A stretch of 39,053 nt of DNA. Source: a virus. Position 1 is the stretch's first letter, and each line of letters begins with the position of its first letter. The stretch covers positions 1 to 39,053 of the IMG/VR virus record IMGVR_UViG_3300041955_000266. One strand, 5' to 3'. Below are positions 1-7,832 of the stretch, piece after piece. Both the position numbers and the translations under genes were made by a program. Under the pieces are notes generated by a model. That model did not search any database. It was not told where the DNA came from and worked only from the letters and a program-made list of their open reading frames with translations.

Positions 1-1
1 T

Positions 2-202
2 GTCGCGCTCGGCAAGGTGATTACTGTCAAGGTGACCTCGGCAGATACTGGCGCCTCGGCTCTGAATGTGAACACTTCCAACGCCGCGGAGTATGTTGGC
101 AATCCCCAGCTTTTCACGATCCCTGGCGGCGCGGCCGTCGGCGGCATTGCGAGTCTCGTCTGGGACGGCTCCGCCTGGTGGCTCCTGGAGTACAACCAAT
201 GA
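2..202 (+). CDS. C-terminal part of a phage structural-type protein (5' partial)
   Basis: The reading frame is open from the window edge to TGA at 200-202, so the N-terminus lies outside. The visible 66 residues are rich in Thr, Ser, Ala and Gly and end in an aromatic stretch (WDGSAWWLLEYN). That kind of ending is seen in beta-rich head-fibre or decoration proteins. The stop overlaps the ATG of the protease gene at 199 by four bases, so the two are probably translationally coupled. Its place between the portal-side small genes and the protease suggests a head-decoration or head-fibre role. This is inference; no family is recognised with certainty. Confidence 0.6.
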   Translation, partial: VALGKVITVKVTSADTGASALNVNTSNAAEYVGNPQLFTIPGGAAVGGIASLVWDGSAWWLLEYNQ

Positions 203-1800
203 AATTTCAGAAGTTCGCCCCGCTGACCAAGATCGAGGAGCAGACCGACGGCACGCTGCTCGTTCACGCCCTGATCACCGCCCAGGAGCCGGACCTCGAA
301 AAAGAGGTCTGTGATTATGCCACCACGAAGGAGTTCTACGCGAAGCGCGCAGCCGAGAACCTGCAGAAGACCTCGATCCCCGGCATGACACCCTCGGTGA
401 TGCCTGTCCGGGAGATGCACCAGCTCAAGGCGATCGGCGCCGGCCGCTCGGTCGAATACAACGAGGCCACAAAGAGCATTCACGCGCTGACCCACATCGT
501 CGAGCCCACCGCGGTCCTGAAGTTCCGGTCCGGGGTCCTGATCGGCTTCTCTCAGGGCGGCGACTACGTGAAAAAGTGGGCCGACCCCGACTTCCCCGGC
601 TGCGTGCGCTATACCGCGGACCCGTTCGAATGGTCGGCTGTTGATGCGCCCTGCTTGCCGTCCGCCCTGGTCGATTCAATGAAAGGGCGGACCGTCACGC
701 TGTGCAAGGCAGGACAGGCCGCCGCGGTCGAAATCCCGTTGGTGATTCCAGCGCCGAGCGACCTGCGCATGGAGAAGATGGAGCGCCAGCTCGGATCCCT
801 GTTCGAACTCCTCAAGGAGAAGAAGACCAAGCGCGTGGACGGTGCGGATCTGACGGCCGACTGCTTTGCCCATGTTGGCGATCCCGACGACACCAGCACC
901 TGGAAGCTTCCGATCAAATTCCCCGGTGACGACGAAAAGACCAAGTCGCACATCCGGAACGCGCTGGCCCGCTTCGAACAGACCGAGGGCATGAGCGCCG
1001 AAGAGAAGAAGAAGGCGCGCGCCAAGATCGTGGCTGCGGCCAAAGAGCACGGGATCGAGGTATCGGATGAGGCCGATAAGGCGGCCATCGCGCGGGCCTG
1101 TGCTAAGATTTCCTTGAAAAAGGGGATGTACGAGGTCTCCTGGCTGGCAGACATCGTCGAAGGGCTGAATTGGCTTTGCCTGCAGACCGAGTTTGAGCGT
1201 GATCTCGAGGACGACGGCAGTAAGGTTCCAGACGGATTGCGCGAGGCGTGGCTGGCGCTGCTGGCCGAGTTCAAGGCCATGGCGATCGAGGAAGCAGACG
1301 AATTGGCGGCAGGCGCCGCAAAAGGAGCGACGAGCATGAAAATCACCGATCAGGCTGGTCTTACCAAGGCGGCAAAGACCCTGCAGGAGCACGTGGCCAA
1401 GGTGGCCGAGCACCACGAAAAGATCGTCGCCCACCAGGCGAAGCAGATGGAGCACCACGAGAAAGGCCTCGAACTGCATAAGGCCCACGTCGAGCTCCAC
1501 AAAGCTCATAAAGAGCTGATCGAAAAGTGCATGAAGGCCGCCAAGGACGCCATGGATGGCCAGGAGCCCGAGGGCGAGAGCGAAGAGGAAAAGGCCCGCA
1601 AGGCTGCCGCGGCCGCTGCCGCCAGTGATCCTGTCGCCAAGGCCGTCGCTGCGCTGACCGCGGAGATCGAGGCCCTGAAGGCCAAGCTGGCGACCACGCC
1701 GGCGCCCCAGAACATTCCTGGCACAGGTATCGCCCTGGCGCCCGCGGTGAAGAGCATGAGCGCCGACGCCGCCTTTGGCGAGCTGATCGCGGTTAAGTAG
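199..1800 (+). CDS. Prohead serine protease fused to a scaffold-like C-terminus
   Basis: This 533-residue protein probably matures the procapsid and provides scaffolding. The first about 165 residues have the layout of HK97/Mu-type prohead proteases. His74 sits in REMHQ, Ser118 in GFSQGG, and a WSAVDAP segment near 145-151 matches the usual SLVD(R/A)P strand, so His74 and Ser118 are the likely catalytic pair. A second module (about 210-300), starting near a HVGDP motif and carrying a Lys/Glu-rich helix, resembles domains often appended to phage proteases. The rest is long, charged and coiled-coil-like with repeated HHEK/HKAH units, followed by an Ala-rich linker, as expected for a delta-domain or scaffold. 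I chose ATG 199 over GTG 178 because it forms an ATGA overlap with the upstream stop. The capsid gene follows. Confidence 0.82.
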   Translation: MKFQKFAPLTKIEEQTDGTLLVHALITAQEPDLEKEVCDYATTKEFYAKRAAENLQKTSIPGMTPSVMPVREMHQLKAIGAGRSVEYNEATKSIHALTHIVEPTAVLKFRSGVLIGFSQGGDYVKKWADPDFPGCVRYTADPFEWSAVDAPCLPSALVDSMKGRTVTLCKAGQAAAVEIPLVIPAPSDLRMEKMERQLGSLFELLKEKKTKRVDGADLTADCFAHVGDPDDTSTWKLPIKFPGDDEKTKSHIRNALARFEQTEGMSAEEKKKARAKIVAAAKEHGIEVSDEADKAAIARACAKISLKKGMYEVSWLADIVEGLNWLCLQTEFERDLEDDGSKVPDGLREAWLALLAEFKAMAIEEADELAAGAAKGATSMKITDQAGLTKAAKTLQEHVAKVAEHHEKIVAHQAKQMEHHEKGLELHKAHVELHKAHKELIEKCMKAAKDAMDGQEPEGESEEEKARKAAAAAAASDPVAKAVAALTAEIEALKAKLATTPAPQNIPGTGIALAPAVKSMSADAAFGELIAVK

Positions 1801-1812
1801 CTCTTAGCAAAA

Positions 1813-1829
1813 CGCGCTCTCCCAGCGCG
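1813..1829 (+). promoter_or_regulatory. Leader hairpin upstream of the major capsid gene
   Basis: CGCGCT and AGCGCG pair around a CTCCC loop, about 42 bases before the capsid start codon. The 15-base core GCGCTCTCCCAGCGC occurs again, identical, at 6120-6134 in the leader of the major tail gene. Both copies are followed by an A-rich stretch and then the ribosome-binding site. A role in mRNA stability, processing or translation of the two most abundant virion proteins is plausible but unproven. Confidence 0.6.
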
Positions 1830-1870
1830 AGCAGGAAAAAACGACTTCGCCGGTAAAGAGGAGAACACCC

Positions 1871-3634
1871 ATGCACCCTTTGTCGGCGGTTGACGGTCAC
1901 AACGGAATCACCCAGGCGCAGTTCGCTCAGCTCATGTCGAAGACCGACATGCGGCGCATCGAAGCCTTGGTCAAGGAGAACGGGCCGTCCGTATGGCGCC
2001 AGTTTGTCCAGAAGCACGGCAAGTCGCTGGCCAAGGAATCGACCTCGACCGGCATCACCACCGGCCTCGGGCTGAACTTCATCGATCTCAGGGCGCCAGC
2101 CTACATGCTGGACCCGATCTTCGCCCACATCCGCAACACGACGCCCCGCTGGGACAAGGTGAACGCCGGCTACGGCGTCCAGCCGCAGTGGAAGGCGGTC
2201 GTTGCGATCGATGGCGGGTATCAATTTCCCGGAGTTTCTGAGGGCAACACGAACTCGAACGGCCAGTTTGGGCTGCTCAACTTCTCGGCGCCCTATGTCA
2301 CCCTGGGCACCGATGACTTCGTGACTTACGAGTCCATTTCGGCCTCGGAAGGCTACGAGGACGCCCTGGGCGACGGCAAGATGTGGCAGCTCCTGCGCTT
2401 CATCCGCCAGCAGGAGCGGACCTACCTGGGCGGCGCGGGCACCACGGCCTCGAACGGCGCGCTGCAGATCACCACGACCAACACGCCGACCGCAGCCCTG
2501 AGCAACGTCAACGCCAGCCAGCTGAACGCGACGAATCTGCCGAACGGATCCTACGCCGCGGCCTATGCGGTGGCGCTGAACTATCGCGCGGTGACGAACC
2601 CGAACAACACGGTGTCGCTGGGCATCACCACCCAATACCTGCGCACCAACGCTGATTCCTCGCAGGACGTGATCAATGGCGGCACAGCGATCGTCTCCGG
2701 GGCTTCCGGCGTCGCTGGCCCGACCACAAGCTCACTGAACACGGTCCTGTTCTCTTGCACGCCGCAGGCCGGCGCCTGGGGCTATGCCTGGTTCGTGGAA
2801 ATCAACAAGACCACGACCTTCTCGCCATCCGCGGCCAGCGCCAAGCTGACGGGGATCACGACTTCTTCTGCCTTCGTTGCGACGGGCCAGACCCAGGGCA
2901 GCCAGACCGCGGCCTATGCCGGCACCGGCGGCTACGCCGGCTTCGCGACCGACCTCAGCACGAACCAGCTGGATATGGACGGCATGCTGACGATTGCCGC
3001 GAACTCGAACTACACCACCGGGCTGCCGACGGCGACCTTCAACTTGAACAGTTTTGGCACATCGCTGCCTGGTGGCTGGGACAATCACGGCGCCGGGCTG
3101 ACCAACGGCGGTCTGGTGGGATCGATCAAGGAAATCGACTCGATCCTCTTCCAGATCCAGCAGGCAGCTTTGACCGGCCCGACGAAGATCTACCTCTCGA
3201 CGGACCAGGTGCCGGCATTCCGCTCGGCATTCATGGTCGGGGCTTCCAGCTCCACCGCCCTGAACTATTTCTTCCCAGGCGGCGGTCCCGAGGCGGACGG
3301 CAGCGGGATCCAGGTCAACGGGCGGATCGCCAAGTATCACAACATCTATGGGCTGCCGGGCGGCGAATTCGTCGACGTGATCCAGCACCCGTATCTGCCG
3401 GCGGGGACGATCCTCTTTGACGTCGACCAGCTGCAGGAAACGTACTCGAACAGCCGGCTGGGCGAGACGCGCGGAGTCTTCACGCGCCGCGACACCTACG
3501 GCATCGAGTTTGCGCAAACCAGCCGCAAGTATCCGTTCGGCGTGTTCTCCGAAGAGGTCCTGGCCGTCAAGACGCCCAATTTGATCGCCTATATCAAGGG
3601 CTTGGGCAGCTTCGGCGCCACGAACCTCTTCTAG
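1871..3634 (+). CDS. Major capsid protein with an inserted Ig/FnIII-like domain
   Basis: This 587-residue protein sits directly after the protease and before the connector genes, where the HK97-fold major capsid protein belongs. It is much longer than a typical HK97-like subunit. Residues about 205-345 form a Thr/Ser/Asn/Ala-rich beta-type segment (NGSYAAAYAVALNYRAV, then GAWGYAWFVE) resembling the FnIII/Ig-like insertions known in other siphophage capsids. Capsid-like sequence flanks it on both sides (about 60-190 and 350-587). The start at 1871 follows an AAGAGGAG ribosome-binding site at good spacing. A conserved leader hairpin lies upstream (1813-1829) and a strong hairpin downstream (3675-3700). 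The assignment rests on position and on this architecture, not on a motif signature. Confidence 0.85.
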   Translation: MHPLSAVDGHNGITQAQFAQLMSKTDMRRIEALVKENGPSVWRQFVQKHGKSLAKESTSTGITTGLGLNFIDLRAPAYMLDPIFAHIRNTTPRWDKVNAGYGVQPQWKAVVAIDGGYQFPGVSEGNTNSNGQFGLLNFSAPYVTLGTDDFVTYESISASEGYEDALGDGKMWQLLRFIRQQERTYLGGAGTTASNGALQITTTNTPTAALSNVNASQLNATNLPNGSYAAAYAVALNYRAVTNPNNTVSLGITTQYLRTNADSSQDVINGGTAIVSGASGVAGPTTSSLNTVLFSCTPQAGAWGYAWFVEINKTTTFSPSAASAKLTGITTSSAFVATGQTQGSQTAAYAGTGGYAGFATDLSTNQLDMDGMLTIAANSNYTTGLPTATFNLNSFGTSLPGGWDNHGAGLTNGGLVGSIKEIDSILFQIQQAALTGPTKIYLSTDQVPAFRSAFMVGASSSTALNYFFPGGGPEADGSGIQVNGRIAKYHNIYGLPGGEFVDVIQHPYLPAGTILFDVDQLQETYSNSRLGETRGVFTRRDTYGIEFAQTSRKYPFGVFSEEVLAVKTPNLIAYIKGLGSFGATNLF

Positions 3635-3674
3635 TGAATGGAGGAGCGTTGCTTCCGGCGCGGCGCAATTCCAG

Positions 3675-3700
3675 GCCGGGGATCTGGGAGGATCCCCGGC
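3675..3700 (+). terminator. Strong hairpin after the capsid gene (attenuator candidate)
   Basis: GCCGGGGATC and GATCCCCGGC form a perfect 10-bp stem around a six-base loop in the 88-base gap between the capsid gene and the connector gene. There is no T-run after it. It may be a partial terminator or an RNA-stability element that sets high capsid expression relative to downstream genes. Confidence 0.55.
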
Positions 3701-3722
3701 AACCCTTAGATCCAGGTGACGG

Positions 3723-4655
3723 ATGCCCAATGCCATCGACCTCACGACCGTCGCTGCTGTAAACGCCATTCTGAATCAGGCCCCGACCGCTGACTCTGCT
3801 CTGCTCCAGGCGGAAATCACTGCCTACAGCCAGAACATCCTTACCAGGACCGGCCGCGGCTTCCTTTCGGGCGTCCGCGCGTACAAGGAGCGGTATAACG
3901 GGAATGGCTCGCTCGAGCTGGCCCTGCGCAATTACCCGATCCTGGCGGTGAGCTCACTTTCGATCAATGGCATCGCGATTCCGGCCTCGCCGGACTATCA
4001 GCAGGCCGGCTACGTGATCGACACCGAGGGATCCGGCGCCTTTATTGGCCTGATCGGCAGCCAGAACGGCCTGGGCCCGGCGCTGCCCGACGATCGCTGG
4101 GCGGTCCGGCCCGGCAGCTGGGGCAGCTATGGCTCGGCGCCACCGCTCGGGGAGGCGCCCTATCGTTTCGCCCAGGGCCTCCAGAACGTGGCGGTGGCCT
4201 ATGTGGCCGGCTATACGGTCAACGCGGCCGCTGAAGCCAACACGGCGCCCGTGTCGCCCGGCCCTTATACAGTCGCGGTCGCCAACAAGGCTACATTTTG
4301 GGCCGACCAGGGCGTCACCCTGGATGACGGCACGTCGCTCGAGGCTGTGGCCAGTGCGCCGGGGGCAATGCAGTACATAGCGCCGCAGTGGAACGTGGCG
4401 CCGCTGGGGGTCTATACCTTCAATTCAGCCCAGGCTGGGGTCGCCCTGAACTTCAGCTACGCCTATGGCGCGCCGCCCTTTGACCTCCAGGAGGCCGCCG
4501 GTCGGCTGGTGGCGGAAATGTACCGGAAGCGCACCTGGATCGGCCAGAGCTCCCAAATGCAGCCCCAGGTGGGCACAACGGCATATTCGCGCCTCGAGGT
4601 CGAAATCGGCTCGGCCATGGTCATCGAACGCTATAAGATGCGGTTCCTGGTATGA
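3723..4655 (+). CDS. Head-tail connector (gp6-like adaptor) with an extra domain
   Basis: This 310-residue protein follows the capsid gene. Its N-terminal about 110 residues match the helical HK97 gp6/head-tail connector pattern: an alpha-helical start (VAAVNAILNQAP...LLQAEITAYSQNILTRTGRGF) and then strands (YKERYNGNGSLELALRNYPI, followed by a SLSINGIAI turn). A final helix (LQEAAGRLVAEMYRKR) completes the connector core. Between them lies an insertion of roughly 90 residues containing Gly, Ala and Pro. The protein probably forms the ring below the portal. Its stop overlaps the ATG of the next gene by four bases. Confidence 0.75.
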   Translation: MPNAIDLTTVAAVNAILNQAPTADSALLQAEITAYSQNILTRTGRGFLSGVRAYKERYNGNGSLELALRNYPILAVSSLSINGIAIPASPDYQQAGYVIDTEGSGAFIGLIGSQNGLGPALPDDRWAVRPGSWGSYGSAPPLGEAPYRFAQGLQNVAVAYVAGYTVNAAAEANTAPVSPGPYTVAVANKATFWADQGVTLDDGTSLEAVASAPGAMQYIAPQWNVAPLGVYTFNSAQAGVALNFSYAYGAPPFDLQEAAGRLVAEMYRKRTWIGQSSQMQPQVGTTAYSRLEVEIGSAMVIERYKMRFLV

Positions 4656-5236
4656 GAATCAATTACACGATCAACAGCCAGGAAGTGGCCGACCTGCTGG
4701 TCGAAAAAGGCGAGCTGCTGATGGACGCCGTCGCGGACGCCGTGGGCTTGGCCGGCGAATCGCTCTATGAGGCGATCATGTACAACATGACCGGCGGAAT
4801 CATCCACGCGCGGACGGGGCTGCTTTCGTCCTCGGTGGTGCTTTCGGCGGTCGTCCGGCTCGGGCCGACAGCCAGCGTCTGGTGCGAGATCCCGGACACC
4901 GGCAGCTTTGAGCACCTGGTGGGCATGGTCCTCGAATTCGGCGGGACCGAGTGGTACGACATTTTTCCCCTGGAAGTGAGGTTCGCCGAGCACCTGGGTC
5001 CCGAGGGCGGCGCCGGCAAGGAGTCGATGTTCTCGGCCGAGGAATCGATCGCGCTGCTCGAGGGACGCCTGCCGCATGCGCTACATTGGGTCGACGGAGG
5101 CGGCGAGCATTTCGCAGCCCACGTCCACCATCCACCGTCGAAGGAGTTTGCTTATTTGCGGACGTCGCTGGGCCAGGTTGAAGAAACGGTGCGCGCCCAG
5201 ATAACTGAGGCGCTGGCGGGGGTGATAGCGGCATGA
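4652..5236 (+). CDS. HK97 gp10-like neck/tail-completion protein
   Basis: This 194-residue protein has the usual arrangement of the HK97-gp10/tail-completion family: an N-terminal amphipathic helix, then an RTGLLSSSV segment, a strand ending in EFGGTEWY (compare the YAxxVEFGT motif of the family), and a long C-terminal helix. It is expected at the head-tail interface. It follows the connector with an ATGA overlap, which also supports the start codon. Confidence 0.75.
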   Translation: MRINYTINSQEVADLLVEKGELLMDAVADAVGLAGESLYEAIMYNMTGGIIHARTGLLSSSVVLSAVVRLGPTASVWCEIPDTGSFEHLVGMVLEFGGTEWYDIFPLEVRFAEHLGPEGGAGKESMFSAEESIALLEGRLPHALHWVDGGGEHFAAHVHHPPSKEFAYLRTSLGQVEETVRAQITEALAGVIAA

Positions 5237-5290
5237 AACGCTGGCCTCGTTTTCAACGAAAATTAAAATCTAGTCCACCTTGGGTGCCAA

Positions 5291-5599
5291 ATGGCTGATA
5301 TAGTTCACATTCCGCAGTGGAAGGAAGGCGATGACTGGAGTGCGCGCAGCCCCGCCTGGTTTCAACCACAGCAGGACGGACGTCCGCTAAAGCCGTTTAT
5401 TCGGTGCAACTGCGGGCAATGGTCCGGCATCCGCTTGCATCACGTCCACGCCGATGGGCGGGTCACCAGGTCTTTCTTCCACGCGACCAAAGCTCAGCAT
5501 CCGGAAGGCGACGATTCGGGATGTGGCTGGCACGTCTTCCTGATCCTGGACGGCTACAATGGAGGCGACTTCCCGCCAGGGATCGTAGGCGGATCATGA
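5291..5599 (+). CDS. Small Cys/His-rich protein of unknown function
   Basis: The 102-residue product carries Cys39, Cys41, His50, His51, His53, His64, His70, Cys78 and His81, a spacing that could bind zinc. I recognise no family. It sits between the gp10-like and tail-terminator genes, where siphophages usually have no extra gene. It is preceded by an AT-rich gap of 54 bases (5237-5290) and lacks a good Shine-Dalgarno site, so it may be a later insertion (moron). Its stop codon overlaps the ATG of the next gene. Confidence 0.65.
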   Translation: MADIVHIPQWKEGDDWSARSPAWFQPQQDGRPLKPFIRCNCGQWSGIRLHHVHADGRVTRSFFHATKAQHPEGDDSGCGWHVFLILDGYNGGDFPPGIVGGS

Positions 5600-6105
5600 C
5601 GGCGACCGAGACCATCTTCCAGAATCTGTATAACCTGCTTTCGCAGACCCAGCTGACGCCGCCCTGGTCGCCGGACGGGACGCCGGTCTTCGTGAATCCG
5701 CCGGCCACGGGGCGTCGGCTGCCGCAGCGCGACGCCATTTCGTCGGCGCTGCTGCCTGGGCTCTGGCAGATCGAGGGCGAGCAGGACGTGCTTGAGAACG
5801 CGATCGCGCTGCCCAAATATGAGCTTCACTGCGCTGCCGTGGTGCTCGCCGAAATCACCGGCGGCCAGAACGCGATCGCCTCGACGCTGCTGAACAACCT
5901 CCGGGACGCCGTCCTCTACCAGCTGCAGCAGCAGACGCTCAAGGCTGACGGCACCACGGTGGTTCCGCTCCTGGGCGGCCAGCGTCAGACGCTCGGAGGC
6001 GTTGTGTATCATGCAAGAGTGAAGGGGCGCATCCTGTTGAACGAGGGCCTGCAGAATAACCGGAGCGCCCTGGTGTTCCCGATCTCGATTTTGAGTGGGC
6101 AGTAG
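5596..6105 (+). CDS. Tail terminator / tail-completion protein
   Basis: The 169-residue protein lies between the neck genes and the major tail protein, the usual place of the tail terminator (lambda gpU / HK97 gp10-plus-one type). The start helix TIFQNLYNLLSQ, the middle strands, and an acidic helix (NAIASTLLNNLRDAVLYQLQQ) fit that alpha/beta fold. I chose ATG 5596, which overlaps the previous stop, over the in-frame GTG at 5404, which would bury most of the upstream gene. Function is by position and size; the sequence match is modest. Confidence 0.65.
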   Translation: MTATETIFQNLYNLLSQTQLTPPWSPDGTPVFVNPPATGRRLPQRDAISSALLPGLWQIEGEQDVLENAIALPKYELHCAAVVLAEITGGQNAIASTLLNNLRDAVLYQLQQQTLKADGTTVVPLLGGQRQTLGGVVYHARVKGRILLNEGLQNNRSALVFPISILSGQ

Positions 6106-6118
6106 AATGGTTCTGACG

Positions 6119-6135
6119 GGCGCTCTCCCAGCGCC
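6119..6135 (+). promoter_or_regulatory. Leader hairpin upstream of the major tail gene
   Basis: GGCGCT and AGCGCC pair around the same CTCCC loop as the hairpin at 1813-1829. The 15-base core at 6120-6134 is identical to 1814-1828. It ends about 37 bases before the tail-tube start codon, and an A-rich stretch follows it as in the capsid leader. Confidence 0.6.
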
Positions 6136-6171
6136 TGAAAATTCAAAAGGACGCCGGCGAAGGAGTTGATC

Positions 6172-7110
6172 ATGCAGGTTCCAGGCTTGCAATTCGGATC
6201 TGGCGTCGCGCTGGCGACACCGCAGCCCACTTCGGGCAACCCAGCCCCAAACCCGACGCCGACCGGCATGGGCGTGCTCCAGAACGTGAAGCTGACGCTG
6301 GGCGCTGACATCAAGTCGCTCTATGGAATCAGCCAGTGGGCGGTTGATACCGCGATCGGGAAGCGCACCATCAAGGGCAGCTTCGAGTTCGCGCAGATCT
6401 CAAACCTGCTGATCTCGCAGCTTTTCACGGGTGATGCAACGGCCGCGGGCTCGACCTTGACCACTGAGTTTCCCGGTGAGCAGCAGGACGTTCCTGCTTC
6501 GACTCCATTCCTGATCACGGCCACCAATCACACGACATTTTCCACGGACTATGGCGTCGCGTACCTGAACACGGGCGTGGCGTTGACGCGCGTCGCCGTG
6601 GGCGTGGCCTGGGTGACGCTGACGGCCTATGCCCTGGGCGCAATCACGATCGATGCTGCCGGCCACATTCAGAAGGTGACGACAGCCGGCACCAGCGGCG
6701 CCACGCTGCCGACGTTCAGTGACATCGGCGGAACGGTCACCGACGGAACGGTCGTATGGACCGATGAGGGCTTGCCGGCCCAAGGGACCTATGCCCTGGG
6801 CGCAGGCGGGAAATACAGCTTCGCCGCGGCTGACGCCAGCGCGCCGATGCTGATCAATTACAGCTGGACCAGCGCCACCCAGGGATCCACGCTGACGGCC
6901 GAATCTCACCCGATGGGCTACGGGCCCATCGTCGGCCTCAACCTGGTGTTTCCGTATGAGGGCGGTGGCATCGGCTTTTACCTTCCGAACGTGCGCCTCG
7001 GCAAGATCGACGTGGCTTCGAAGCTTGAGGACTATGCCATGTATTCGGTCGATTACGAGGGCTTCGCCGGCCCGAACGGGGTGCCGTTCTACAGCTACCA
7101 GGCGTTCTAA
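6172..7110 (+). CDS. Major tail (tube) protein with inserted domain
   Basis: This 312-residue protein probably polymerises into the tail tube. It precedes the chaperone and tape-measure genes, the standard location. The N-terminal and C-terminal parts read as a beta-rich tube domain (LQNVKLTLGADIKSLYG; C-terminal VGLNLVFPYEGGGIGFYLPNV, ending in EDYAMYSVDYEGFAG). A Gly/Thr-rich module around residues 145-205 contains GHIQKVTTAGTSG and closes with TDGTVVWTDEG. It is shared with the distal tail protein at 10255, including 38 identical bases. ATG 6172 has AAGGAG seven bases upstream and is preferred over the TTG six bases earlier. Confidence 0.78.
   Translation: MQVPGLQFGSGVALATPQPTSGNPAPNPTPTGMGVLQNVKLTLGADIKSLYGISQWAVDTAIGKRTIKGSFEFAQISNLLISQLFTGDATAAGSTLTTEFPGEQQDVPASTPFLITATNHTTFSTDYGVAYLNTGVALTRVAVGVAWVTLTAYALGAITIDAAGHIQKVTTAGTSGATLPTFSDIGGTVTDGTVVWTDEGLPAQGTYALGAGGKYSFAAADASAPMLINYSWTSATQGSTLTAESHPMGYGPIVGLNLVFPYEGGGIGFYLPNVRLGKIDVASKLEDYAMYSVDYEGFAGPNGVPFYSYQAF
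6661..6698 (+). repeat. 38-bp direct repeat, copy 1 (in tail tube gene)
   Basis: These 38 bases are identical to 10873-10910. Both encode the same core (HIQKVTTAGTSG) of a module found inside the major tail protein and inside the distal tail protein. The flanking bases differ at both ends. Confidence 0.9.
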
Positions 7111-7167
7111 AAATCCCGACTTAATGTAATGCTTTAAGTTCGGTGCATACAATTGAAAGGAAAGACG

Positions 7168-7479
7168 ATGGAGAAGCCGGTTCTCATCGAGGGCCAGGAA
7201 ATCAGGCTGGCCACCATCACCGTGGGCGACCTCGAGGAGGTCGATCTCAGCGGCAAAACGGGACGAAAATTTAACATCGCCATGATCGCGGCATCGATTC
7301 GCGCTGCCGGTGACCTTGAGCATGGCACCGAGGCCTGGGTGCGCACCGTCCACGCGTTCGATCCCGAGGGCGGGGATCCGCCCTTTCAGCTCCTCCTGGA
7401 GGCCGGAAACGAAGTGAACGGTTTCAATCGGAGGAAGGAAAAAAACGCCCCGGAGCCGGGCGTCCCGGCCGCCGGGTAG
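7168..7479 (+). CDS. Tail assembly chaperone (G product)
   Basis: The 103-residue protein occupies the lambda gpG position between the tail tube and tape-measure genes. The N-terminus (VLIEGQEIRLATITVGDLEEV) resembles other tail chaperones. ATG 7168 is preceded by GAAAGGAAAG. The reading frame ends at 7479, but a fraction of ribosomes should slip back one base at 7440-7446 and continue to 7832, giving a GT fusion of 221 residues. G and GT are expected to coat the tape-measure protein during tail assembly and are not part of the finished virion. Confidence 0.8.
   Translation: MEKPVLIEGQEIRLATITVGDLEEVDLSGKTGRKFNIAMIAASIRAAGDLEHGTEAWVRTVHAFDPEGGDPPFQLLLEAGNEVNGFNRRKEKNAPEPGVPAAG
7440..7476 (+). 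promoter_or_regulatory. -1 programmed ribosomal frameshift signal
   Basis: The heptamer AAAAAAC at 7440-7446 lies in the correct phase (A AAA AAC in the G frame: GAA AAA AAC) for a -1 slip. Eight bases later GCCGGG-CGT-CCCGGC (7455-7469) forms a 6-bp stem. Around it, CCCGG (7449-7453) can pair with CCGGG (7472-7476). The -1 frame is open across the site and runs to 7832. Slippery site, spacer, stem and open downstream frame together match the lambda G/GT signal layout. Confidence 0.85.
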
Positions 7480-7832
7480 ACCTTTCCTACATCATCGGGT
7501 CGCTGGTGCACTGGCATCACATTCCCCTGGACCGGGTGCGCGCCGTGCTGCTTACCGACTTCTGGCTGCTCGATCGCTTCATCCTGAACCATCCCCCAAT
7601 CGACGTGCTCCTGGCCGCTCACCTGGGATATAAATCGCCGGCGAGCGAGGACGAGCCACGTCCGCGGCCGTCAGTTCGTGAGGCTGCTAGGATGAATTCG
7701 GAAGCGCTGGCGCAGCTGCCCGCGCGCAAGAAGATCAAAAAGCTGGCAGAAATGCCGGCGTTCCTGCGCACTCCGGACCAGCTCAAGATGATCGAGGAAA
7801 TGAAAAAGCAATGGCAGACGAGCTCAGGGTAG
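7446..7832 (+). CDS. T domain of the GT tail chaperone (reached by -1 frameshift)
   Basis: This frame has no stop between the slippery site and 7832 and adds 128 residues to the G product. A GTG at 7506 exists but lacks a ribosome-binding site. The segment includes a hydrophobic helix (LDRVRAVLLTDFWLLDRFIL) and a Lys-rich C-terminal helix, similar in character to other T domains, which contact the tape-measure protein. It overlaps the tape-measure start (7811) by 22 bases, the usual arrangement in siphophages. Confidence 0.8.
   Translation, partial: RPGAGRPGRRVDLSYIIGSLVHWHHIPLDRVRAVLLTDFWLLDRFILNHPPIDVLLAAHLGYKSPASEDEPRPRPSVREAARMNSEALAQLPARKKIKKLAEMPAFLRTPDQLKMIEEMKKQWQTSSG

Noticed and set aside
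178-1800. GTG 178 as start of the protease
   Set aside because: ATG 199 gives the ATGA overlap typical of this genome; GTG 178 has no better ribosome-binding site.
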